Shown here piece after piece: positions 5,779 to 10,892 of a stretch of DNA of 10,892 nt. The translations under genes were made by a program, and so were the position numbers. How positions within the stretch are numbered: position 1 is the stretch's first letter; the number at the start of each line of letters is the position of its first letter. A model generated the notes under the pieces. That model did no database searches. It was not told the DNA's origin and saw only the letters and a list, made by a program, of their open reading frames with translations. The DNA is from Clostridia bacterium (GTDB taxonomy: Bacteria > Bacillota > Clostridia > TANB77 > CAG-508): contig CAADYC010000040.1 of assembly GCA_900753165.1 (NCBI GenBank), positions 1 through 10,892 of the forward strand, in the 5' to 3' direction.

Positions 5779-7053
5779 ATGAAAAAAAAACCTAAAACAA
5801 TGGCAACAATGTTACTTGCAATTAGTATGTTGATAACAATGACTAGTTGCACAACAAACCGGATAGTTGAAGCAGATACAAAAAAATCTACTGAACAAAC
5901 AATCTGGGTTAAACCAACAGAGAATGTTAAAGAAACATCAAGTAAACTAAAAAGAGAACCAACAAAAGTTGCAACTGAAGCCGTAGCAACTCAAACAAAG
6001 GCGGCTGACGATTCATTTGCAACAATAGTTTCTTTTGGTGATGCACTTTGTCACAGCCCTGTATTTAATGCAGCATATAATAAAAAAACAGGAGTTTATG
6101 ATTTTTCACCAATGTTTAAATATGTGAAAAAATATTTTAAAAATTCTACAATAAACATTGGAAATTGTGAATCACCTATGGCAGGAGCTAAAAAGGGTTA
6201 TAGTGGTTATCCAACATTTAATGCACCGGAACATATGGCAATAGACTTAAAAGAATTAGGCGTAGATATAATGACAACAGCTAATAATCATGCATTAGAT
6301 AAAGGATTTGACGGATTGTCTTCTACATTAAATTTTCTTGATGATAGTGAAATTGCTCATGTTGGAACAGCACGCACAGAAAAAGAACAAAATACTATTC
6401 TTTTTAAAGATTTGAATGGTATAAAAACAGCTTTTTTAGCTTATACTTATGGAACAAATGGAATAACAGTTCCAAAAAATAAAAAATTTTGCATAAATCT
6501 CATAAACAAAAATTTTATGTTAAAACAAATAAAACAGGCTAAAAAAGAAGGAGCAGAACTTATTGTAGTTTCAATGCATTGGGGAATTGAGTATCAAACT
6601 ACTGAAAATGCAGAGCAAGATGAGTTAGCAAAGTTCTTAATTAAGAATGGTGTTAATATCATTTTAGGAAGTCATCCACATGTTTTACAACCTATGAAAA
6701 TGTTGAAAGTAAAAACAGATAAAGGTAAAAAGAAAGAAGGATTAGTTATATTTTCTCAAGGCAATTTCTTTTCAAACCAAAGGGAATTAAATACAAGAAA
6801 TACAGCTATTTTTAACATTAAGGTTAAGAAAAGTGGGAAAACAGGCAAAGTAACAGTAGAGAAAGTTACATATATTCCGATATATGTAAATATCAAGTCA
6901 CCAGGATCAAAAGATAGGTATGAATTATTAGACTTGAATGGAATAATAAGAAGTTATAAGGCAGGAAAAAAAGTATGGTCAAAAGAAATGTATAATTTGG
7001 CTCTAAAAGAGAAAAAAAGATGTATAGAACTAATAGGACCAGAAATAAATTAA
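5779..7053 (+). CDS. CapA/PgsA-family lipoprotein (poly-gamma-glutamate synthesis-type metallophosphatase fold)
   Basis: A 424-aa exported protein. Residues 1-24 form a lipoprotein signal ending in MTSC, with Cys24 the likely lipidation site. Residues 25-78 are a Thr/Lys/Glu-rich linker suited to spanning the wall. From about 80 the CapA (PGA_cap) domain shows its whole motif series: GD at 87-88, NCES for the usual NxE element, Asn169-Asn170-His171, His267-Trp268-Gly269, Gly297-Ser-His-Pro-His301 and Ser326-Gln-Gly-Asn-Phe330. These resemble the metal-coordinating motifs of calcineurin-like phosphatases. Relatives take part in capsular poly-gamma-glutamate export or cell-wall processes. No capB, capC or capE homologue is nearby, so a capsule role is not supported here. 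The start has AGGAGG at 5766-5771, 7 nt upstream. The gene is monocistronic between two terminators. Confidence 0.9.
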   Translation: MKKKPKTMATMLLAISMLITMTSCTTNRIVEADTKKSTEQTIWVKPTENVKETSSKLKREPTKVATEAVATQTKAADDSFATIVSFGDALCHSPVFNAAYNKKTGVYDFSPMFKYVKKYFKNSTINIGNCESPMAGAKKGYSGYPTFNAPEHMAIDLKELGVDIMTTANNHALDKGFDGLSSTLNFLDDSEIAHVGTARTEKEQNTILFKDLNGIKTAFLAYTYGTNGITVPKNKKFCINLINKNFMLKQIKQAKKEGAELIVVSMHWGIEYQTTENAEQDELAKFLIKNGVNIILGSHPHVLQPMKMLKVKTDKGKKKEGLVIFSQGNFFSNQRELNTRNTAIFNIKVKKSGKTGKVTVEKVTYIPIYVNIKSPGSKDRYELLDLNGIIRSYKAGKKVWSKEMYNLALKEKKRCIELIGPEIN

Positions 7054-7064
7054 AATTCAAGCAA

Positions 7065-7100
7065 ATAGGGGAGTGTTAAATAAAACACTCCCCTATGTTT
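7065..7100. terminator. Terminator shared by the CapA-like gene and the convergent small gene
   Basis: A perfect 13-bp stem, ATAGGGGAGTGTT (7065-7077) with AACACTCCCCTAT (7084-7096), and a 6-nt loop. GTTTTG follows on the plus strand and TTTGC on the minus strand, so it is probably bidirectional. It sits between the two convergent stop codons (7053 and 7105). Confidence 0.85.
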
Positions 7101-7104
7101 TGAC

Positions 7105-7320
7105 TTAATTGTCAGCATGGTGTTTTTGAGTATAAAGTCCTCTCATTATTATTGCATGATTAATATCCAATAATTTACATCTTAAGATACATATAGATTT
7201 TATATCAGCATTTCCTTTTTTGGCGATATTCTCTCTAAGGGTATCCCGATAAGCCTTTAACTCATCTAATGTCATTTTAGAGAAGTCAAAAGAGACTTCA
7301 GAATTTTCAACTTTTTGCAT
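7105..7320 (-). CDS. Small hypothetical protein, 71 aa
   Basis: I do not recognise this protein. It has a real start: AAGGAGG (plus-strand 7329-7335) lies 8 nt before the ATG at 7320, with a good promoter upstream. A TTG at 7341, in frame, would lie upstream of that ribosome binding site and is rejected. The product is soluble and mostly helical by composition. Residues about 16-35 (MTLDELKAYRDTLRENIAKK) and 40-60 (KSICILRCKLLDINHAIIMR) look like a helical hairpin, with Cys46 and Cys50 and a His-rich tail (QKHHADN). There is no signal peptide or membrane helix. It is divergent from thrS and convergent with the CapA-like gene, and neither suggests a role. Confidence 0.75.
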   Translation of the reverse strand: MQKVENSEVSFDFSKMTLDELKAYRDTLRENIAKKGNADIKSICILRCKLLDINHAIIMRGLYTQKHHADN

Positions 7321-7352
7321 AATGCAATCCTCCTTGGGCAATTTATAATTGA

Positions 7353-7381
7353 ATTATATCATAAAATAAACAAAAAATCAA
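7353..7381 (-). promoter_or_regulatory. Promoter of the small minus-strand gene
   Basis: On the minus strand, TTGATT (7381-7376), a 17-nt spacer and TATAAT (7358-7353), about 18 nt before the gene's ribosome binding site. Confidence 0.75.
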
Positions 7382-7388
7382 AAAATAA

Positions 7389-7417
7389 TTGACTTTTAAG
7401 TAAAAAGGTATTAAAAT
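7389..7417 (+). promoter_or_regulatory. Promoter of the thrS T-box leader
   Basis: TTGACT (7389-7394), a 17-nt spacer and TAAAAT (7412-7417) place the start of transcription near 7424, just before the T-box leader. Its -35 is only 8 nt from the -35 of the divergent minus-strand promoter. Confidence 0.7.
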
Positions 7418-7423
7418 AAATTT

Positions 7424-7660
7424 ATAATAAGAAAAAACGAGTAAGAGAAAAAGTAAAATAAAGGTTACTTAAAAGAGAGAACTAGCCATGGCTGAAAGCT
7501 AATTCAAGAAAACGTATTTGAAAAACTACCTCTTCATAAGTTTTGGTGAATAAACCAGACGGGTAAGATGCGTTATAATCTATTAATTAAGTAAAAACTA
7601 GGATGGAACCGTGTAATAAATGCACTCCTATAGATGTAAAAATCTATGGGAGTGTTTTTG
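7424..7660 (+). promoter_or_regulatory. Threonine T-box riboswitch controlling thrS
   Basis: The leader senses uncharged tRNA-Thr. The distal stem I is formed by 7479-7486 and 7498-7505 with one mismatch, and carries GGCTGAAAG. Threonine codons ACT (7525-7527, followed by A, as specifiers usually are) and ACC (7528-7530) are the specifier candidates; both are read by anticodon GGT. The T-box sequence is AGGATGGAACCGTG (7600-7613). The antiterminator is TAGGA (7599-7603) and GTG (7611-7613) paired with CACTCCTA (7623-7630), with the 7-nt bulge TGGAACC (7604-7610) exposed. Its TGGA complements the tRNA 3' end UCCA. The competing terminator uses 7623-7654. Everything canonical is present, so only the specifier choice is uncertain. 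Confidence 0.93.
7623..7660 (+). terminator. T-box regulated terminator upstream of thrS
   Basis: CACTCCTATAGAT (7623-7635) pairs with ATCTATGGGAGTG (7642-7654) over 13 bp with one T-G wobble, followed by TTTTT (7655-7659). It shares 7623-7630 with the antiterminator, so the two folds exclude each other. Confidence 0.92.
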
Positions 7661-7744
7661 TAGTAGGATATAAAATTCCAAATTGAATGGATGTGTTCCA
7701 AAAAAACGTTCCCAAAAGGATAAAAATAGAATGGAGGAATAAAA

Positions 7745-9670
7745 ATGATTAAATTAACATTAAAAGATGGTTCAATAAAAGAAGTTGAACAAGGAAGCAC
7801 AATATATGAAGTTGCAAAAGAAATAAGTGAAGGACTAGCAAGAGTAGCAACTTGCGGAATAGTAAATGGAGAAGTAAAGGACCTAAGATATGAACTACAA
7901 AAAGACTGCAAATTAAGCATAGAAACATTTGATAGTAGTCTAGATGGTAAAAAAGCATATTGGCATACAACATCACACATAATGGCACAAGCAGTACAAA
8001 GACTATTTCCAAACGTAAAATTTGCAATAGGACCAAGCATTGAAAATGGATTCTACTATGATTTTGATGTAGAAAAACCATTTACAGACGAAGACAAAGC
8101 AAAAATAGAAGCGGAAATGAAAAAAATAATTAAAGAAGATATTGAAATAGAAAGATTTTCTTTACCAAAACAAGATGCATTAAAATTAATGGACGGACAA
8201 CCTTATAAACAAGAGTTAATAAATGATTTAGCTGATGGAGAAGAAATAAGTTTCTATAAACAAGGCGATTTTACAGATTTATGTGCTGGACCACATTTAA
8301 TGAAAACAGGAAAAGTAAAAGCTGTTAAAATATTATCATCATCTGGAGCTTATTGGAGAGGTGACGAGCATAATAAAATGCTACAAAGAATTTATGCTAT
8401 ATCATTCCCAAAAGCAAGTCAAGTTGATGAATATATGCAAAAACTAGAAGAAGCAAGACAACGTGATCACAGAAAAATAGGAAAAGAACTAGAATTATTT
8501 ATGACAAGTCCATTAGTAGGTTCAGGACTTCCAATGTATTTACCAAATGGTGCAACAGTAAGAAGATTATTAGAGAGATATATTCAAGATAAAGAAGTTG
8601 AAATGGGATATCAACATGTATATACACCATCACTTGCAAATACAGAATTGTACAAAGTTTCAGGTCACTGGGACCACTACAAAGAAGATATGTTCCCTGT
8701 TATGAAAATGGATAATGAAGAAATGGTATTAAGACCAATGAACTGTCCACATCACATGTTGATATACAAAAACAAAATGCACTCATATAGAGATTTACCA
8801 ATAAGAATTGGTGAATTAGCACATGACTTTAGATACGAAGATAGTGGAAGTGTTTGTGGACTTGAAAGAGTTCGTGAAATGTGTCAAAATGATGCCCATT
8901 TATTTGTAAGACCAGACCAAATTAAAGAAGAAGTTGGAAAAGTTGTACAATTAATCTTATCAGTTTACAAAGACTTTGGATTTAAAGATTATGAATTTAG
9001 ATTATCATTAAGAGATAAAAAAGATACACACAAATATTTTGATGATGATGAAATGTGGGAAAAAGCAGAGGGACAACTAAGAGAAATCTTAACAGAATTG
9101 GGAATAAATTTCTATGAAGCAGAAGGAGAAGCAGCATTTTATGGACCAAAATTAGATGTTCAATTAAAATCAGCAGTTGGACATGATGTAACAGTATCAA
9201 CTTGCCAATTAGACTTCTTATTACCAGAAAGATTTAAGCTAGAATATATTGGAGAAGATGGAGAAAAACATAGACCAGTTGTTATCCACAGAGCAATTTT
9301 AGGAACATTTGATAGATTTATGTGCTTCTTGATTGAAGAAACAAAAGGTGCTTTCCCATTATGGCTTTCACCAACACAAGTAAAAATATTACCAATTACA
9401 GATGCTCAACATGATTATGCAAAAACAATTGAAGAAAAATTGCATAAATCTGGCGTTCGTGTAGTTTTAGATGATAGAAATGAAAAGGTAGGATATAAAA
9501 TCCGTGAAGCTCAACTTGAAAAAGTTCCTTATATGTTAGTTATAGGAGCAAAAGAGGTCGAAGAAGGAACAGTTTCAATTCGTTCAAGAGAGTGTGCTGA
9601 AAATGAAACTATAAATGCTGATGAATTCGTAGAAAGAATTAAAAAAGAAATTGAAAATAAAGCAAAATAA
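7745..9670 (+). CDS. thrS: Threonyl-tRNA synthetase
   Basis: A 641-aa class II aminoacyl-tRNA synthetase that charges tRNA-Thr in the cytoplasm, full length for the family. Residues 1-61 are the TGS domain. The editing domain follows, with His74 and His78 in HTTSHIMAQAV and Cys180/His184 in CAGPHL, matching the Escherichia coli site that removes mischarged serine. The catalytic core carries the zinc ligands Cys334 (MNCPHH), His385 (NDAHLF) and His515 (VVIHRAILG), and the class II arginine motif in DFRYEDSG. The C-terminus (about 540-641) is the anticodon-binding domain, with VVLDDRNEKVGYKIREA. The start has GGAGG (7733-7737) 7 nt upstream. Expression is controlled by the T-box leader. No truncation or missing key residue is seen. 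Confidence 0.98.
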   Translation: MIKLTLKDGSIKEVEQGSTIYEVAKEISEGLARVATCGIVNGEVKDLRYELQKDCKLSIETFDSSLDGKKAYWHTTSHIMAQAVQRLFPNVKFAIGPSIENGFYYDFDVEKPFTDEDKAKIEAEMKKIIKEDIEIERFSLPKQDALKLMDGQPYKQELINDLADGEEISFYKQGDFTDLCAGPHLMKTGKVKAVKILSSSGAYWRGDEHNKMLQRIYAISFPKASQVDEYMQKLEEARQRDHRKIGKELELFMTSPLVGSGLPMYLPNGATVRRLLERYIQDKEVEMGYQHVYTPSLANTELYKVSGHWDHYKEDMFPVMKMDNEEMVLRPMNCPHHMLIYKNKMHSYRDLPIRIGELAHDFRYEDSGSVCGLERVREMCQNDAHLFVRPDQIKEEVGKVVQLILSVYKDFGFKDYEFRLSLRDKKDTHKYFDDDEMWEKAEGQLREILTELGINFYEAEGEAAFYGPKLDVQLKSAVGHDVTVSTCQLDFLLPERFKLEYIGEDGEKHRPVVIHRAILGTFDRFMCFLIEETKGAFPLWLSPTQVKILPITDAQHDYAKTIEEKLHKSGVRVVLDDRNEKVGYKIREAQLEKVPYMLVIGAKEVEEGTVSIRSRECAENETINADEFVERIKKEIENKAK

Positions 9671-9678
9671 TCTTTTAA

Positions 9679-9737
9679 AATAAGAAAAGCCTCTAATTAT
9701 TAGACAGAAAGTTTAATAATTAGAGTTTTTCTTATTT
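9679..9737. terminator. Bidirectional terminator between thrS and the convergent MutS-like gene
   Basis: CTCTAATTATTA (9691-9702) pairs perfectly with TAATAATTAGAG (9714-9725). The stem continues below as A-rich 9679-9688 with T-rich 9726-9736 beyond a small bulge. T-runs lie on the 3' side for each strand. It ends exactly at the stop codon of the minus-strand gene. Confidence 0.85.
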
Positions 9738-10168
9738 CAAGTGCTTTTTCCTAGATTCTTATAATTAAAGTGTAATACTTCATTTTGTAAATCTTCAAGA
9801 AAAGAATAAGCTTCTTGGATAGAAAGAGATTCAATATTAGTATTTAAAATTTTATTAAATAAGTCTTTAATATCTGAATTTAACTTGTAATCATTAACAT
9901 TGTAAACTGTATTATAGTCAATAGAATCTATTATTTTAATATTTAAATTCAAAGAATTAAAAAGATTTAAATATTTTTCTAAAGAATTAACGGGAAAACC
10001 ACATTTTACAATAGAAGGACTTAAATTAGTTACTTTTAAATGTACTAAATTTGATATGGTTATTGCATCATTATTTAAAAAATTATAAAATAGTCCGACT
10101 TTAAATAGATATAGAGTACTAGAATCTTTTTCTTTTAAGTTAGTATAAATATTTAATAATTTACTCAT
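9737..10168 (-). CDS. Miniature MutS-like protein (MutS domain I plus C-terminal tail)
   Basis: A 143-aa protein whose residues 8-82 resemble the mismatch-recognition domain I of MutS. LYLFKVGLFYNFLNNDA (19-35) aligns with LLFYRMGDFYELFYDDA of E. coli MutS as I recall it, and CGFPVNSLEKYL (56-67) aligns with AGIPYHAVENYL. The mismatch-stacking Phe is kept (Phe27) but the following Glu of Phe-Tyr-Glu is Asn29. Residues 111-132, containing SLSIQEAYSFLEDL, resemble the MutS C-terminal tail DELSPRQALEWIYRL. The connector, lever, clamp and ATPase domains are absent, so it cannot act as a MutS on its own. AGGAGGG (10174-10180) lies 5 nt from the ATG. Short MutS-like (MSL) proteins accompany some diversity-generating retroelements; membership here is speculative. 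The homology rests on visual alignment. Confidence 0.75.
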   Translation of the reverse strand: MSKLLNIYTNLKEKDSSTLYLFKVGLFYNFLNNDAITISNLVHLKVTNLSPSIVKCGFPVNSLEKYLNLFNSLNLNIKIIDSIDYNTVYNVNDYKLNSDIKDLFNKILNTNIESLSIQEAYSFLEDLQNEVLHFNYKNLGKST

Positions 10169-10512
10169 AAAAACCCTCCTTTCAAATACAAGATAATTTT
10201 ATAAAATTTGACCAATGGATTTCTAAAAAGTTTATGAAAATAATAAATTATTATACAAAACGCAAAAGCTGTTTTACGAAAAAAATTTACGTAACATAAT
10301 ATACCACTAAAAGTTATACATAAATAGTTGTTTATATTATACAACTATATAAAAATAGTTATATACTAAATATTTTACGAAAAAATAGTATAAAAATATG
10401 TATAACTAAAAGTTAGAAAAACATTATTTTTTTGTGTAAAAAATATTGCAAAAAAAAAACAAATAGTATAAAATATAGAAAAATGTTGAAAAAAGATTAA
10501 AAAAGGAGAAAT
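10169..10512. other. Repeat-rich, very AT-rich intergenic region
   Basis: No gene seen. Divergent genes flank it, so it must hold both promoters. It contains the direct repeat TTTTACGAAAAAA (10272-10284, 10373-10385), the direct repeat ACTAAAAGTTA (10306-10316, 10405-10415), a hairpin ATAGTTGT/ACAACTAT (10324-10331, 10341-10348), an overlapping AACTAT/ATAGTT pair (10343-10348, 10355-10360), and a plus-strand promoter candidate at 10446-10474. No clear minus-strand promoter was found for the MutS-like gene. Confidence 0.6.
10446..10474 (+). promoter_or_regulatory. Candidate promoter of the 44-aa small ORF
   Basis: TTGCAA (10446-10451), a 17-nt spacer and TAAAAT (10469-10474), about 28 nt before a ribosome binding site. 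In such AT-rich DNA this is moderate evidence. Confidence 0.5.
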
Positions 10513-10647
10513 ATGCAAATGATAACAAATAGTATAAGTAATTGTGCTATACAAGAAGAGATAAGAAGTAATAGATTAGAAGATTTGATAGATTATAATA
10601 AGCAAAAACAGATGGGGATATTGTATCTATGGGAAGATACGGGATAA
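10513..10647 (+). CDS. Small ORF, 44 aa, unknown
   Basis: ATG at 10513 or, in frame, 10519, after AAGGAG (10503-10508); the second start gives the better 10-nt spacing. The product begins MQMITNSISNCAIQEEIR and ends MGILYLWEDTG. It is charged, probably helical in the middle (EEIRSNRLEDLIDYNKQ), and has no signal peptide or membrane helix. I recognise no family. A promoter-like sequence and ribosome binding site upstream support expression. It could also be the start of a decayed longer gene, although no continuation is evident in the 126 nt that follow. Confidence 0.45.
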   Translation: MQMITNSISNCAIQEEIRSNRLEDLIDYNKQKQMGILYLWEDTG

Positions 10648-10773
10648 TATTGCTGTTATTTTAGTGTGCCCAAATTTATATAGAATAAGAAATTTAAATG
10701 TGTAGTTTAAATAAGAAATATTATAAAGTTATTAAATTTAAAAATATAAATAAAAAATTAAGGAGGAATAAAA

Positions 10774-10892
10774 ATGAAAATTTTAAACAAAAAAATGTTA
10801 GCATTTATATTGATAGTGGCTTTTGCTATATTAATGCCATTCGGAAATGTAAAAGCAGCATTACAAGCAAATCCAACAACACATTATAATAG
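10774..10892 (+). CDS. Partial secreted protein (signal peptide, runs off the window)
   Basis: AAGGAGG (10760-10766) lies 7 nt before the ATG. The 39 visible residues are a textbook Sec signal peptide: basic MKILNKK, a hydrophobic core about 8-22 (MLAFILIVAFAILMP), then FGNVKA with a type I cleavage site before ALQANPTT. The mature protein begins at about residue 29 and continues past the right edge, so its function cannot be read. An overlapping frame starting at 10698 covers the same bases but lacks a ribosome binding site and is a shadow. Confidence 0.85.
   Translation, partial: MKILNKKMLAFILIVAFAILMPFGNVKAALQANPTTHYN

Noticed and set aside
5779..7053. Capsule biosynthesis operon
   Set aside because: The CapA-like gene stands alone between two terminators, with no capB, capC or other capsule gene in the window.
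7321..7341. TTG start adding seven residues to the small minus-strand gene
   Set aside because: The strong AAGGAGG lies inside this extension and points to the ATG at 7320.
10169..10512. CRISPR array or tandem repeats
   Set aside because: The repeats are short, occur twice or three times at unequal spacing, and lack uniform spacers; no cas gene is seen.
10698..10889. A 63-codon plus-strand reading frame
   Set aside because: It overlaps, in another frame, the well-supported signal-peptide gene starting at 10774 and lacks a ribosome binding site.

Overview
The window is AT-rich (roughly 30% G+C by eye). It uses AGGAGG-type ribosome binding sites, TTGACA/TATAAT promoters, and ATA/AGA/TTA-rich codon usage. 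Together with a sigma-H factor, a T-box ahead of thrS and a CapA-type lipoprotein, this points to an anaerobic, probably sporulating member of the Clostridia, plausibly a gut commensal. TGA is used as a stop (gene at 9737-10168), so the code is the ordinary bacterial one.

Layout. (1) 1-2769: a metal-efflux module. A near-consensus promoter with a SmtB/CzrA-type operator drives an ArsR/SmtB repressor (284-637), which overlaps a P1B-2 Zn/Cd/Pb ATPase (624-2687) ending at an intrinsic terminator. A dispersed repeat of about 50 nt lies on both sides of the module in opposite orientation, and the left copy is itself a large palindrome. (2) 2714-3089: a 376-nt intergenic stretch. It holds the right repeat copy, a possible promoter and a 125-nt rod-like inverted repeat directly ahead of a membrane-anchored GH18 glycosidase (3090-4772). 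(3) 4762-5653: sigH with its own promoter, whose -35 lies in the end of the GH18 gene and whose -10 overlaps a false ATG, so translation probably starts at 4826. A 52-nt hairpin, tRNA-Thr(GGT) and a terminator follow. (4) 5688-7100: a CapA-family lipoprotein with a likely bidirectional terminator. (5) 7105-7660: a 71-aa unknown protein on the minus strand, divergent from a complete threonine T-box leader. (6) 7745-9730: thrS and a bidirectional terminator. (7) 9737-10892: a 143-aa minus-strand protein that looks like a miniature MutS (domain I plus the C-terminal tail only), a repeat-rich AT-rich intergenic region, a 44-aa small ORF, and the signal-peptide end of a secreted protein running off the window.

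How they fit together. The repressor and ATPase form a self-regulated metal-export operon. The tRNA-Thr here has discriminator base U, and the T-box bulge of thrS is UGGA, the matching complement. Uncharged copies of this tRNA, or an isoacceptor with the same 3' end, could therefore switch on thrS. SigH and the GH18 protein fit a sporulation or cell-wall context. The most unusual item is the stand-alone MutS-domain-I protein. Proteins of this general type (MSL, 'MutS-like') are known accessories of some diversity-generating retroelements, but no reverse transcriptase or template repeat is visible in this window.
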